Positions 19,620 to 28,459 of a DNA stretch of 56,240 nucleotides are shown in pieces (within the stretch, counting starts at the first letter, position 1; each line of letters begins with the position of its first letter). The notes under the pieces were generated by a model that saw only the letters and a program-made list of their open reading frames with translations, had not been told where the DNA came from and ran no database searches. The position numbers and the translations under genes are program-made. The stretch is from Propionibacteriaceae bacterium (GTDB taxonomy: Bacteria > Actinomycetota > Actinomycetes > Propionibacteriales > Propionibacteriaceae): NCBI GenBank assembly GCA_025965155.1, contig JAOPXN010000128.1:1-56240 (forward strand). The letters are read 5' to 3'.

Positions 19620-20192
19620 ATGAGTTCGCCACATCGCCCGTTGGACCGCCGTTCCGGACTGGTCCTCGACACCCACGAGCTGGGTCGTCGCGCGGGCGCT
19701 ATGAAGCAGATTCAGACGTCCGTCGATGCTCCGGCGGATCTAGGGATCGCTGTGATCGGGGTACCACCCGGATCTCCGGTCGAGTTGGATCTCCGACTCG
19801 AATCGGTGGTCGAGGGAGTGCTGGTCACCGGAACCGCGACAGTCGCGCTGGTGGGCGAGTGCGTACGGTGCCTGACGGAGATCTCCGACGAGATGGAGAT
19901 CGACGTTCAGGAACTGTTCGTCTATCCCGGCAGTGAGGCCACCGAGGACGAGGCCAGCAGGCTGGAGGGCGATCTGATCGACCTCGAGCCCCTGCTCCGC
20001 GACGGTGTGGTGCTGGACCTGCCGTTCCAGCCGCTGTGCCGAGACGACTGCCAGGGACTGTGCATCGAATGTGGTGCCAACCTGAACGACGATCCCGAGC
20101 ACACGCACGAGCAGTCGATCGATCCCCGGTGGGAGAGGTTGGCCGCACTTGGCGACGTCAGGCCCGATGATGCAGAATCCGCCCAGGGATAG
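19620..20192 (+). CDS. DUF177/YceD-family protein
   Basis: The protein is 190 residues and matches the YceD family: VEGVLVTGTATVALVGECVRCL, EMEIDVQELF, and the Cys-rich CRDDCQGLCIECGANLN that ends many members. The three-to-four Cys cluster suggests metal binding. YceD-family proteins accompany rpmF and have been linked to 23S rRNA or ribosome accumulation in plants and bacteria; the exact role is unsettled. The start ATG 19620 has GGAAGGA five bases upstream. rpmF follows 41 bases downstream. Confidence 0.85.
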   Translation: MSSPHRPLDRRSGLVLDTHELGRRAGAMKQIQTSVDAPADLGIAVIGVPPGSPVELDLRLESVVEGVLVTGTATVALVGECVRCLTEISDEMEIDVQELFVYPGSEATEDEASRLEGDLIDLEPLLRDGVVLDLPFQPLCRDDCQGLCIECGANLNDDPEHTHEQSIDPRWERLAALGDVRPDDAESAQG

Positions 20193-20233
20193 ACAAAACG
20201 ACTCCAGTCAGCTGGAGCAGCAAGGAGTGAACC

Positions 20234-20425
20234 GTGGCCGTTCCGAAGAGGAAGATGTCGCGCAGCAACACCCGGCATCGCCGTTCCCAGTGGAAGGCGT
20301 CGGTACCGGTTCTGGTGACCTGTGCCAACCCGGCCTGCCGTGAGAAGCACCTGCCACACACCGCCTGCCCGTCGTGTGGCCAGTACGGTCCGCGCGCGGC
20401 CCGTCGACAGGTCCTCGCCTCCTGA
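20234..20425 (+). CDS. rpmF: 50S ribosomal protein L32, zinc-binding form
   Basis: L32 is a small protein of the large ribosomal subunit. The 63-residue sequence begins [21 protein letters not shown], the family hallmark, and has a zinc ribbon made of CANPAC and CPSC. The start is GTG 20234 with AAGGAG upstream. It lies between DUF177 and rnc, the conserved yceD-rpmF-rnc order. Confidence 0.97.
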   Translation: MAVPKRKMSRSNTRHRRSQWKASVPVLVTCANPACREKHLPHTACPSCGQYGPRAARRQVLAS

Positions 20426-20454
20426 CCCGGCCGGAAGCGGGCCCCGCAATCGGA

Positions 20455-21156
20455 GTGGGGTCGCTTCTGACCGAGCTCGGGCTCAGCATTGACCTCGAGC
20501 TGCTCGAGCGTGCGCTCACGCACCGCTCGTACGCCTACGAGCAGGGTGGGCTGCCGACCAACGAGCGACTGGAGTTCCTCGGGGACTCCGTCCTCGGCCT
20601 GGTGGTGACCGAGCACCTGTTCGTGTCCTACCCCGACCTGTCGGAGGGCCAGCTGGCCAAGCTCCGGGCAGCGGTGGTGAACTCGCGCGCGCTGGCGGAC
20701 GTAGCCCGTGATCTCGACCTGGGCGCTGTGATCAGGCTCGGGCGCGGCGAGGAAGCGACCGGGGGACGAGACAAGTCCTCCATCCTGGCGGACACGATGG
20801 AGGCGGTGATCGGCGCGGTGTTCCTCGAACACGGCATCGACTCCGCCCGTATCTTCGTCCATCACCTGTTCGACCCCCTGATGGCCGAGGTGGCCACGCG
20901 CGGGGCCGGCCTTGACTGGAAGACCAGCCTGCAAGAGCAGGCCTCACTGTTGGGTCTGGGCGTGCCGGTGTATGAGGTCGAGGAGTCCGGACCGGACCAC
21001 GCCAAGACCTTCGTAGCGATGGTGCGGATCAACCAGGTCAGCTACGGGCCCGGTGCCGGGCGGAACAAGAAGGAGGCGGAGCAGAACGCGGCCGCGTTCG
21101 CCTTCGTCGCCTTGAAACCGATCCTGGACGAGCAGAAGCTGGACCACTCCGCCTGA
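20455..21156 (+). CDS. rnc: Ribonuclease III
   Basis: RNase III cuts double-stranded RNA in rRNA and mRNA processing. The nuclease domain has the signature [15 protein letters not shown] (with the catalytic acidic residues) and [15 protein letters not shown]; the C-terminal double-stranded-RNA-binding domain runs from [10 protein letters not shown] to [19 protein letters not shown] 20455 gives 233 residues, the usual length; the frame is open back into rpmF (20374), but that extension is Arg/Pro-rich and unlike the family. mutM follows 21 bases later. Confidence 0.95.
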   Translation: MGSLLTELGLSIDLELLERALTHRSYAYEQGGLPTNERLEFLGDSVLGLVVTEHLFVSYPDLSEGQLAKLRAAVVNSRALADVARDLDLGAVIRLGRGEEATGGRDKSSILADTMEAVIGAVFLEHGIDSARIFVHHLFDPLMAEVATRGAGLDWKTSLQEQASLLGLGVPVYEVEESGPDHAKTFVAMVRINQVSYGPGAGRNKKEAEQNAAAFAFVALKPILDEQKLDHSA

Positions 21157-21177
21157 GCGGAGGTTCGCTGAACCCCG

Positions 21178-22032
21178 ATGCCTGAACTGCCCGAGGTGGA
21201 GGTCGTCCGCCGTGGTCTGGCGGGTGGCATCACAGGACGCCGGATCGCGAGCGTCGACGTGCTGCACCCGCGGCCGGTACGACGTCATCTGCCCGGCCCG
21301 GACGACTTCGCCCTCCAGCTGGTCGGACGCAGGTTCGCTGAACCGCGACGACGTGGAAAGTACCTGTGGTTGCCGTTCGCCGACGGCGACGCCCTGCTGG
21401 CGCACCTCGGCATGAGCGGCCAGTTCCGCTTCGACCCGGCCGGCGCCGCAGACGCGGCCAATACCAGGGTCCGGATCAGCTTCGATGACGGCGACCCGCA
21501 GCTCCGGTTCGTCGACCAGCGTATGTTCGGCGGGCTCTCGATGTCACCCGATGGCGCTGCGCTCCCAGCGGAGATCGCACACATCGCCCGCGACCCCTTC
21601 GACCCGGAGTTCGACCTGGCTGCCGCGGTGGCCAGGCTGCGGGCCAAGAAGACCGGACTGAAGCGGGCCCTGCTCGACCAGCAGCTGGTGTCCGGGATCG
21701 GCAACATCTACGCCGACGAGGCACTGTGGCGGGCCCGGCTGCACTACGCCCGCGCGACCGACACGCTGCCGCGAGCCGCTGCCGTCGAGATCATCACCCA
21801 GGCAGCGGCCGTCATGCGCGAGGCCTTGGGTGAGGGTGGTACCTCGTTCGACTCGCTGTATGTCAACGTGAACGGGTCCAGCGGCTACTTCGACCGCTCG
21901 CTGGCCGTCTACGGTCGCCAGGACGAGCCGTGCCGTCGGTGCGGCACGCCGATCCGCCGGGAGCCTTTCATGAACCGTTCCTCCTACCGCTGCCCCCGCT
22001 GCCAGCGCGTCCCGCGGCACGCGCGGTTCTGA
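21178..22032 (+). CDS. mutM: Formamidopyrimidine-DNA glycosylase
   Basis: MutM (Fpg) removes 8-oxoguanine and formamidopyrimidines and nicks the abasic site. The mature N-terminal Pro2-Glu3 (PELPEVE) forms the catalytic centre. [23 protein letters not shown] and the [14 protein letters not shown] region follow. The C-terminal zinc finger has Cys251, Cys254, Cys271 and Cys274. Its length, 284 residues, is normal. It lies between rnc and smc as in mycobacteria. Its TGA overlaps the ATG of the GtrA-like gene. Confidence 0.97.
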   Translation: MPELPEVEVVRRGLAGGITGRRIASVDVLHPRPVRRHLPGPDDFALQLVGRRFAEPRRRGKYLWLPFADGDALLAHLGMSGQFRFDPAGAADAANTRVRISFDDGDPQLRFVDQRMFGGLSMSPDGAALPAEIAHIARDPFDPEFDLAAAVARLRAKKTGLKRALLDQQLVSGIGNIYADEALWRARLHYARATDTLPRAAAVEIITQAAAVMREALGEGGTSFDSLYVNVNGSSGYFDRSLAVYGRQDEPCRRCGTPIRREPFMNRSSYRCPRCQRVPRHARF

Positions 22033-22670
22033 TGCTCCGGCCGGGGCTCGGGTCGAGCCGGTACGCTCGGAGGATCGTGGACCGTCTTCGACATTACGTG
22101 TTCGTCCGGCATGGGCAGAACTGGGTCCTGCTGTTCCGGTTCGGGGTGGTGGGCGGTTCCGGCGTTCTCGTGAACCTGGTCGCGCTGATCCTGGCCGCCA
22201 AGCTGGGCCCGGACGAGCAGACCGTGTTCTGGGACCTGCCGCTGACCGACTTCAACGTCCGCTGGTACCACGTCTACTCCACCATCGCTTTCGTCATTGC
22301 GAACCTGTGGAACTTCCAGCTGAACAGACGGTGGACCTTCAAGAGCGCGGCCCATTCCGGCTGGTTCCGGGAGTACTTCCCCTTCCTGGCGGTCGGGCTG
22401 CTCGGCCAGCTGATCGGGCTGGGAATCCTGACTGCGCTGATGCACCCCGGGTCGCCCGTGGCATTGTCACCGGTCGTCTTCGACGACTCGTCGGGCTTTC
22501 GGACCAGGCTCTACTGGGCCCAGCTGATCACGGTCACCGTCGTCACCCCGATCTCCTTCGTTCTGAACAAGCTCTGGACCTTCTCCTCAGTTCGCGGCCG
22601 GCCACGGATGGCGGCCGTCGGGTCGACTGAACCAGAGACGACCCGGGACACGCCTGCCGGCACCGTCTGA
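22032..22670 (+). CDS. GtrA-family four-helix membrane protein
   Basis: The 212-residue protein has four predicted membrane segments: LLFRFGVVGGSGVLVNLVALILAAKL, WYHVYSTIAFVIANLWNFQL, YFPFLAVGLLGQLIGLGILTAL and YWAQLITVTVVTPISFVLNKLWTF. RFGxVGxxGxxVN, NFxxNRxWTF and the NKLWTF end are the GtrA/DPMS hallmark. Family members are thought to flip or support transfer of lipid-linked sugars in cell-surface polysaccharide synthesis. ATG 22032 overlaps the mutM stop (TGATG); GTG 22077, with GGAGG just upstream, is an alternative. The sugar substrate is not predictable. Confidence 0.85.
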   Translation: MLRPGLGSSRYARRIVDRLRHYVFVRHGQNWVLLFRFGVVGGSGVLVNLVALILAAKLGPDEQTVFWDLPLTDFNVRWYHVYSTIAFVIANLWNFQLNRRWTFKSAAHSGWFREYFPFLAVGLLGQLIGLGILTALMHPGSPVALSPVVFDDSSGFRTRLYWAQLITVTVVTPISFVLNKLWTFSSVRGRPRMAAVGSTEPETTRDTPAGTV

Positions 22671-22742
22671 GGGTCGCTGGATCGGCGTAGTGGTCGGTTA
22701 CAGTGAGAAGGCCTTCCCGCAGGCAGACCCGACGAAAGGCGC

Positions 22743-25700
22743 GTGTTGTACCTCAAGAGCTTGACGCTGCGTGGCTTCAAGTCATTCGCCTCCGCCACCA
22801 CCTTGAACTTCGAGCCGGGCATCACCTGTGTGGTGGGCCCGAACGGGTCGGGCAAGTCCAACGTGGTTGACGCACTCAGCTGGGTAATGGGCGAGCAGGG
22901 TGCCAAGTCGCTGCGCGGGGGCAAGATGGAGGACGTCATCTTCGCCGGCACCTCGGGCCGGGCACCGCTGGGTCGCGCCGAGGTGGTGCTGACCATCGAC
23001 AACTCTGACGGGGCGCTGCCGATCGAGTACGCCGAGGTGACAATCTCGCGCACCATGTTCCGCAACGGTGGCTCCGAGTACGCCATCAACGGCAACACCG
23101 CGCGGCTGCTGGACGTTCAGGACCTGCTCAGCGACTCCGGAATCGGGCGCGAGATGCATGTCATCGTCGGCCAGGGGCAGCTGGACACGATCCTGCAGGC
23201 CACTCCCGAGGGCCGGCGCGGCTTCATCGAGGAGGCGGCCGGCGTCCTCAAGCACCGCAAACGCAAAGAGAAGGCACTTCGTAAGCTCGAAGCCTGCGAG
23301 GTCAACCTGAACCGGCTCTCCGACCTGATCACCGAAATCCGGCGCCAGCTCAAGCCGCTGGGTCGGCAGGCGGAGGTGGCGCGCAAGGCAGCGGTCATCC
23401 AAGCCGAGGTGCGCGACTCGCGGGCCCGGCTGCTCGCCGACGATCTGGTCCAGGCGACGCTGGCGCTGGAGACCGAACTGGCCGACGAGCAGGCGATGAA
23501 GCAGCGCCGGGCCATGCTGGAGCAAGCTCTGGAGGAGGCCCGCGCCGCCGAGGCCGAAGCCGAGGAAACCGTCCGGGACGGCGTACCGCGGCTGAACGCC
23601 GCCCAGGAGACCTGGTACTCGCTGGCGGCGCTCCGGGAGCGGGTGGCCACCACCATCTCGATCGCCCGGGAGCGGATGCGCAACGCCGACGACGATCCCG
23701 GCGAGGCGCGCCACGGCCGGGACCCTGAGCAGCTCGAGGCGGAAGCCGACGCCGTACGGGCACAGGAGCAGGAGCTGGGTCGCGAGGTGGCGGTCAGGTC
23801 ACAGGCACTGGCGGACGCTACCGCACGTCGGGCCAGCACCGAGGACGCGCACCGGAGCGAGGAGGCGCGGCTGGCCGCACTGCTCCGGGCCGCCGCGGAC
23901 CGGCGGGAAGGGCTGGCTCGGCTGACCGGGCAGGTGAACTCGCTGCGCAGCCGGGCGGAGGCGGCCGAGGCCGAGATCGGCCGGCTGACCACCGCGCAGC
24001 GGCAGGCGGAGGACCGGGCCGAGACCGCGTCCCGTGCCTTCACCTCCTTGGAGACCAAGGTGGCCGGGCTGGACGACGGAGAGCTAGGTCTAGACGCCGA
24101 GCACGAGACGGCCCAGGAGGAGCTGGACCGGCTGGACGCCCGGCTGGCCGATCTGCGCCGTGACGAGCTCGCCGCAGCGCAGGACCGGGCCGCCCTGGCA
24201 GCCCGGGTCGAGGCGCTGCACGTCGGGCTGAACCGCAAGGATGCCTCCACCGCGCTGCTGGCAGCGACCGACCAGGTCGACGGGCTGCTGGGCTCGGTCG
24301 CTGCGCTGGTCAGCGTCGAAGCCTCCTACGAGACGGCGATAGCGGCTGCGTTCGGCGCCGCCGCCGATGCTGTTGCGGTGACGGGCGTGGATGCGGCAGT
24401 CGGAGCCTTCGACCACCTCAAGTCCGAGGACCTGGGTCGGGCCGGACTGCTGCTGGGCGGCGGTGGGACGGCCGAGGTGTCGACGGACTGGCCCCAGCTG
24501 CCGGACGGCGTCCGCTATGCCGTGGATGTGGTGCACTGCCAGCCGGAACTGAGATCCGCGGTGCACCGGGTGCTGCGCAAGGTTGCGGTGGTGGAGGACC
24601 TGCCGGAGGCCCGGCAGCTGATCAAGGTCAGCCCCGACCTGATCGCGGTAACCCGAGACGGTGACGTGCTCAGTGCCTACTTCGCCTCCGGAGGTTCATC
24701 GGCGCAGCCCAGCCTGATCGAGGTACAGGCCGCCATCGACGATGCCGAACGCCGGCTGGCCGAGGCCAACCACGTCTGTGAGCGGCTCCGGTTCGCCCAG
24801 ACCCAGCTCGAGGACGAGCACCGGGAGGCCGTCCGCCGGGTCGACACGGCGCTAGCCAGGCTGCACGAGTCCGACGCGGCGATGGCAGCCTTGGCGGAGG
24901 AGCTGGGCCAGCTGAGCTCGACGGCCACGTCGGCGCGCGGCGAGGCCGACCGACTCAAGCAGGCCATCGTGAACGCCGAGCAGGCTCGAGATGCCGACGT
25001 CGACGGCCTGGCCGATCTGGAGAAGCGGCTGGAGGCCGCCGGTGAGGCTCACGACGACGTCGAGCCGGACCCGGGGGAGCGGGACCGGCTGGCCGAGCAG
25101 GCCCGGCTCGCCCGAGCCGCCGAGATGGACGCCCGGCTGGCGCTGCGGACGATGGAGGAACGGGTCCGTGCGGTCGCCGGACGCGCCGACTCGCTGCGGC
25201 GGGCCGCCGAGAACGAGCGGCAGGCGCGGGCAAAGGCGCAGGCGCGGCGGGAGCGGATGATCCGGGAGGCGGCAACGGCCACCGCGGTGCACACCGCCGC
25301 CGGTGTGCTGGCCCGGCGGGTGGAGCAGTCGCTGACCCAGGCGGCCGCAGTCCGGGCCGAGGCGGAGGCGGCGCGGGCGGCCTCCGACGCCGCCCTCGCG
25401 GAGACACGCAAGCGGGTCCGCGCGTTCAGCGCCGACCTGGAAACCCTCGTTGACACGGTGCACCGCGACGAGTTGGCGCGAGCCGAGCAGCGGATGCGGG
25501 TCGAGGCCCTGGTGGAGAGGGCGATGACCGACCTCGGGCTGGATTCGGCCACCTTGACCGCCGAGTACGGCCCGGACCAGCCGGTTCCGGTGCTGACCCG
25601 CGCCGACGGCTCGGCGCTGACCGAGGACGACGAGCAGCCCGACCCGATCCCGTACGTCCGAGAGCAGCAGCAGAAGCGGCTCCGCGCCGCCGAACGCTCC

Positions 25701-26327
25701 CTGGGAGTGCTGGGTCGGGTGAACCCGCTGGCGTTGGAGGAGTTCGACGCAATGGAGGAGCGACACAGGTTCCTCTCCGAGCAGCTCGATGACCTCAAGC
25801 GGACCCGCAAGGACCTGATGGAGATCATCGAGGAGGTCGACAACCGGGTCGAGCAAGTCTTCGCCGAGGCGTACGCGGACGTGGAGAAGGCGTTCGTCCG
25901 GGTCTTCGCCCGGCTGTTCCCCGGTGGCGAAGGACGGCTGATCCTGACCGAGCCGGGCAACTGGCTCACCACCGGAGTTGACGTGGAGGCCCGGCCGCCG
26001 GGCAAGAAGGTGAAGCGGCTGTCGCTGCTGTCCGGCGGGGAGCGGTCGCTGATCGCGGTCGCATTCCTGGTCTCCCTCTTCATCGCCCGGCCGAGCCCCT
26101 TCTACATCCTGGACGAGGTCGAGGCCGCCCTGGACGACACCAACCTTGGCCGGCTGCTGGAGATCTACGAGGAGCTGCGCAGCAACAGCCAGCTGCTGGT
26201 GATCACCCACCAGAAGCGGACCATGGAGGTCGCCGATGCGCTGTACGGGGTCACCATGCGCGGCGACGGTGTCTCGGCCGTGATCAGCCAGCGGCTTCGG
26301 GAAACCCGGTCGGAGTCGGTAGCCTGA
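22743..26327 (+). CDS. smc: Chromosome segregation ATPase SMC
   Basis: SMC is the core of the bacterial condensin that organises and segregates chromosomes with ScpA and ScpB. The 1194-residue protein has Walker A GPNGSGKS at residues 32-39 near the start, a first long coiled coil, a hinge at about 500-640 (TDQVDGLLGSVAALVSVE to VTRDGDVLSAYFASGG), a second coiled coil, and the C-terminal head with the signature LSGGERSL and Walker B FYILDEVEAALDD. The start is GTG 22743 or TTG 22746 with GAAAGG upstream. The coding sequence for the coiled coils is very rich in Ala, Arg and Glu. ftsY follows after a small gene, the common smc-ftsY order. Confidence 0.98.
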   Translation: MLYLKSLTLRGFKSFASATTLNFEPGITCVVGPNGSGKSNVVDALSWVMGEQGAKSLRGGKMEDVIFAGTSGRAPLGRAEVVLTIDNSDGALPIEYAEVTISRTMFRNGGSEYAINGNTARLLDVQDLLSDSGIGREMHVIVGQGQLDTILQATPEGRRGFIEEAAGVLKHRKRKEKALRKLEACEVNLNRLSDLITEIRRQLKPLGRQAEVARKAAVIQAEVRDSRARLLADDLVQATLALETELADEQAMKQRRAMLEQALEEARAAEAEAEETVRDGVPRLNAAQETWYSLAALRERVATTISIARERMRNADDDPGEARHGRDPEQLEAEADAVRAQEQELGREVAVRSQALADATARRASTEDAHRSEEARLAALLRAAADRREGLARLTGQVNSLRSRAEAAEAEIGRLTTAQRQAEDRAETASRAFTSLETKVAGLDDGELGLDAEHETAQEELDRLDARLADLRRDELAAAQDRAALAARVEALHVGLNRKDASTALLAATDQVDGLLGSVAALVSVEASYETAIAAAFGAAADAVAVTGVDAAVGAFDHLKSEDLGRAGLLLGGGGTAEVSTDWPQLPDGVRYAVDVVHCQPELRSAVHRVLRKVAVVEDLPEARQLIKVSPDLIAVTRDGDVLSAYFASGGSSAQPSLIEVQAAIDDAERRLAEANHVCERLRFAQTQLEDEHREAVRRVDTALARLHESDAAMAALAEELGQLSSTATSARGEADRLKQAIVNAEQARDADVDGLADLEKRLEAAGEAHDDVEPDPGERDRLAEQARLARAAEMDARLALRTMEERVRAVAGRADSLRRAAENERQARAKAQARRERMIREAATATAVHTAAGVLARRVEQSLTQAAAVRAEAEAARAASDAALAETRKRVRAFSADLETLVDTVHRDELARAEQRMRVEALVERAMTDLGLDSATLTAEYGPDQPVPVLTRADGSALTEDDEQPDPIPYVREQQQKRLRAAERSLGVLGRVNPLALEEFDAMEERHRFLSEQLDDLKRTRKDLMEIIEEVDNRVEQVFAEAYADVEKAFVRVFARLFPGGEGRLILTEPGNWLTTGVDVEARPPGKKVKRLSLLSGGERSLIAVAFLVSLFIARPSPFYILDEVEAALDDTNLGRLLEIYEELRSNSQLLVITHQKRTMEVADALYGVTMRGDGVSAVISQRLRETRSESVA

Positions 26328-26367
26328 GCACTCGTCACTGAATCGTGACCCTGACCGCCGCGCGCCG

Positions 26368-26391
26368 TCGAAGTCGCTCGCGAGGCTTCGA
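26368..26391 (+). other. Palindromic hairpin after smc
   Basis: TCGAAG (26368-26373) pairs with CTTCGA (26386-26391) around an inner CTCGCGAG. No T-run follows. It lies between smc and the small membrane protein gene and could be a weak terminator or processing site. Confidence 0.35.
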
Positions 26392-26452
26392 GTTCAATGG
26401 AGTCGACAGTTCCTTCCCCCGAATTGTTCGACTGTTCCTGAAAGGCCCGTCC

Positions 26453-26686
26453 GTGACGACCATCGTCCTTGCCATGTTCGTGATCTTCTCCGTTGCCGGT
26501 GCTACCGCGGGAGTGGTACTACTCGGCATGGAGGGCCGCGGCAAGTCCCGCGCCCCCCAGCTTGCCGACCGGTTCGCCACGGCCGCCCAGCACCTCAATG
26601 GTGACGCCGAGCCGCCGGCCCGGTTCACCCGCATCGTGAACCGGTACGTGGCGCCGGTAATGGAGCACCGCCAGCACGCCCGCTGA
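26453..26686 (+). CDS. Small single-span membrane protein, unknown function
   Basis: Using GTG 26453 (AAAGG seven bases upstream), the product has 77 residues: an N-terminal hydrophobic helix, TTIVLAMFVIFSVAGATAGVVLL (about 2-24), followed by a soluble tail of some 50 residues ending HRQHAR. The frame is open further upstream to 26345, but the added residues are basic, poorly structured and cross the smc-end hairpin. It fits no family I recognise. It lies between smc and ftsY on the same strand, a slot where small proteins occur in some actinobacteria. Confidence 0.6.
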   Translation: MTTIVLAMFVIFSVAGATAGVVLLGMEGRGKSRAPQLADRFATAAQHLNGDAEPPARFTRIVNRYVAPVMEHRQHAR

Positions 26687-26724
26687 CGCAGCCTTGTGGA
26701 GGGTGCCCGAAAAGGACACCCCAC

Positions 26725-26730
26725 TAGGAT
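26725..26730 (+). promoter_or_regulatory. Candidate -10 / ribosome-binding element before ftsY
   Basis: TAGGAT ends six bases before the ftsY GTG at 26737. It fits a leaderless promoter, but its AGGA could equally be the Shine-Dalgarno with seven-base spacing. Confidence 0.3.
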
Positions 26731-26736
26731 GTCCCG

Positions 26737-27936
26737 GTGGATCTGACAACTCTGTGGCTGCTCATCGGCGGCATCCTGCTCGCGTCCCTGGTGGTCGTCG
26801 GGTTCGTGGCCGGCAGCCGGCGCGCCGCGCTGCGGCGCGGAACCCGGACACCCGAGCTCGAGCGTGACCGTACCGGCACGCCGGCCGCACCCTACGCGAC
26901 CGAGGACGAGCACGTCCGGGTCGACGACCGCGAGGCGCCGACCACCGACCGGGCGCTCGCCCCGCAGCCCGAGGTCGAGCTTGCTGAACCGCTGCTGGAG
27001 CACCCCGAGCCGCCGCAGACCCGGCTGGTCCGGCTGCGGCAACGGCTGGCCGGGTCTAACACGGCGCTCAGCCGCGGCCTGTTGGCGCTGATTGCGCGTG
27101 ACCGGATCGACGAGGAGACGTGGGAGGACTTCGAGGACATCCTGCTGACCTCCGACCTCGGGGTCGGTCCGACCACCGAGCTGGTCGCGGCGCTGCGCGC
27201 CCGGCTACGGGTCGAGGGTGTCGGCGACCCGGGGGCGGCCAGGTCCGTGCTGCGGGAGGAGCTGGTCAAGCTCGTCGACCCGACCCTGGACCGGTCGCTG
27301 AACACCGCGCGAACCGACACCCCGGCGGTGGTGATGGTCGTCGGCGTCAACGGCACCGGCAAGACCACCACCGTGGGCAAGCTGGCGCGGGTGCTGGTTG
27401 CCGAGGACCGCGACGTACTGCTGGGCGCCGCGGACACGTTCCGCGCCGCCGCCTCCGAGCAGCTTCAGACCTGGGGCAGCCGGGTCGGGGTTCCGACCGT
27501 CCGGGGTGCCGAAGGCGCCGACCCGGCCAGTGTCGCCTTCGAGGCCGTCCGGACCGGGATCGAGGCGGAGGTCGACGTGGTGCTGATCGACACCGCAGGC
27601 CGGCTGCACACCAAGACCGGGCTGATGGATGAGCTCGGCAAGGTGAAGCGGGTCATCGAACGGCAGGCGCCGGTCAGTGAGGTGCTGCTGGTGCTGGACG
27701 CGACCACCGGTCAGAACGGCCTCACCCAGGCCAGGATCTTCAGCGAGGTCGTCAACGTCACCGGCATCGTGCTGACCAAGCTCGACGGGTCCGCGAAGGG
27801 TGGCATCGTCGTCCAGGTGCAGCGTGAGCTCGGTGTGCCGGTCAAGCTGGTCGGCCTGGGCGAGGGAGTCGACGACCTGGCCCCCTTCGACGCCGAGATG
27901 TTCGTCGACGCGCTGCTGGACACCGGCGGCCGCTGA
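26737..27936 (+). CDS. ftsY: Signal recognition particle receptor FtsY
   Basis: FtsY docks SRP-ribosome complexes at the membrane and shares a GTPase cycle with Ffh. The 399-residue protein has an N-terminal membrane anchor (about residues 5-26, TLWLLIGGILLASLVVVGFVAG), an acidic linker to about 95, the N domain, and the G domain with GVNGTGKT at 203-210, DTFRAAASEQL, DTAGR and TKLDGSAKGG. Actinobacterial FtsYs typically have such an anchor instead of the long acidic A domain of E. coli. GTG 26737 is the start. Here ftsY is separated from ffh by a minus-strand GNAT/VOC pair. Confidence 0.97.
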   Translation: MDLTTLWLLIGGILLASLVVVGFVAGSRRAALRRGTRTPELERDRTGTPAAPYATEDEHVRVDDREAPTTDRALAPQPEVELAEPLLEHPEPPQTRLVRLRQRLAGSNTALSRGLLALIARDRIDEETWEDFEDILLTSDLGVGPTTELVAALRARLRVEGVGDPGAARSVLREELVKLVDPTLDRSLNTARTDTPAVVMVVGVNGTGKTTTVGKLARVLVAEDRDVLLGAADTFRAAASEQLQTWGSRVGVPTVRGAEGADPASVAFEAVRTGIEAEVDVVLIDTAGRLHTKTGLMDELGKVKRVIERQAPVSEVLLVLDATTGQNGLTQARIFSEVVNVTGIVLTKLDGSAKGGIVVQVQRELGVPVKLVGLGEGVDDLAPFDAEMFVDALLDTGGR

Positions 27937-27961
27937 TCGAAGTCCGGGACACGCGTCTAGC

Positions 27962-28459
27962 TCAGGATGCCGGCTGGCTGAGGGTCTTGGCCAGGTGCAC
28001 GGCGTCCTCGGAGTCGGCGTAGTGACCGAACCCCGGTACGTCTCGATAGCCGGTCGCCCGGTACAGCCCGACGGCCTCAACCTGCGGTGCACCCGTCTCC
28101 AGGACCATCGCGTCGGCCCCGGCTGCGGCGGCCGAGGACTCCAGGGCGGACAACAGCAACCGGGCGTAACCACGTCCGCGAGCGGTCTGACGGACAAACA
28201 TCCGCCGGATCTCCGCCGGTCGTCGGGCAGGGATAGGTGCGGCCCCGGCGAAGAACCGCCAGCCGCCCATCGCCACCGGCTCGTCACCGAGGTAGCCGAT
28301 CAGGAAGTCTCCGTTCGGGGCCGCGAGGTCGGCCGCAGAGAGCGGGTTGTGGTCCTCGCCTCCGTACAGCTCCACGTAGTAGCTCTGCGCCCACGACGTC
28401 AGTGCGATGGCGTCGGGATGGTCGTACGCGGACGGGCGGAGCAGGAACGGCTGGGTCAC
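27962..28459 (-). CDS. GNAT-family N-acetyltransferase
   Basis: The 165-residue protein has the GNAT pattern: FLIGYLGDEPVAMGGWR (beta4), AEIRRMFVRQTARGRGYARLLLSALE with the acetyl-CoA loop ARGRGYA, and AVGLYRATGYRDV near the end. The start is GTG 28459 with GGAG nine bases upstream. Its first codon overlaps the stop of the upstream VOC gene as GTGA, so the two are translationally coupled and probably act together, for example in modifying a small amine-containing compound. The acceptor is unknown. Confidence 0.85.
   Translation of the reverse strand: MTQPFLLRPSAYDHPDAIALTSWAQSYYVELYGGEDHNPLSAADLAAPNGDFLIGYLGDEPVAMGGWRFFAGAAPIPARRPAEIRRMFVRQTARGRGYARLLLSALESSAAAAGADAMVLETGAPQVEAVGLYRATGYRDVPGFGHYADSEDAVHLAKTLSQPAS

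Noticed and set aside
20374-20454. Longer rnc start inside rpmF
   Set aside because: Would add 27 residues that do not match RNase III and overlap rpmF by 52 bases.
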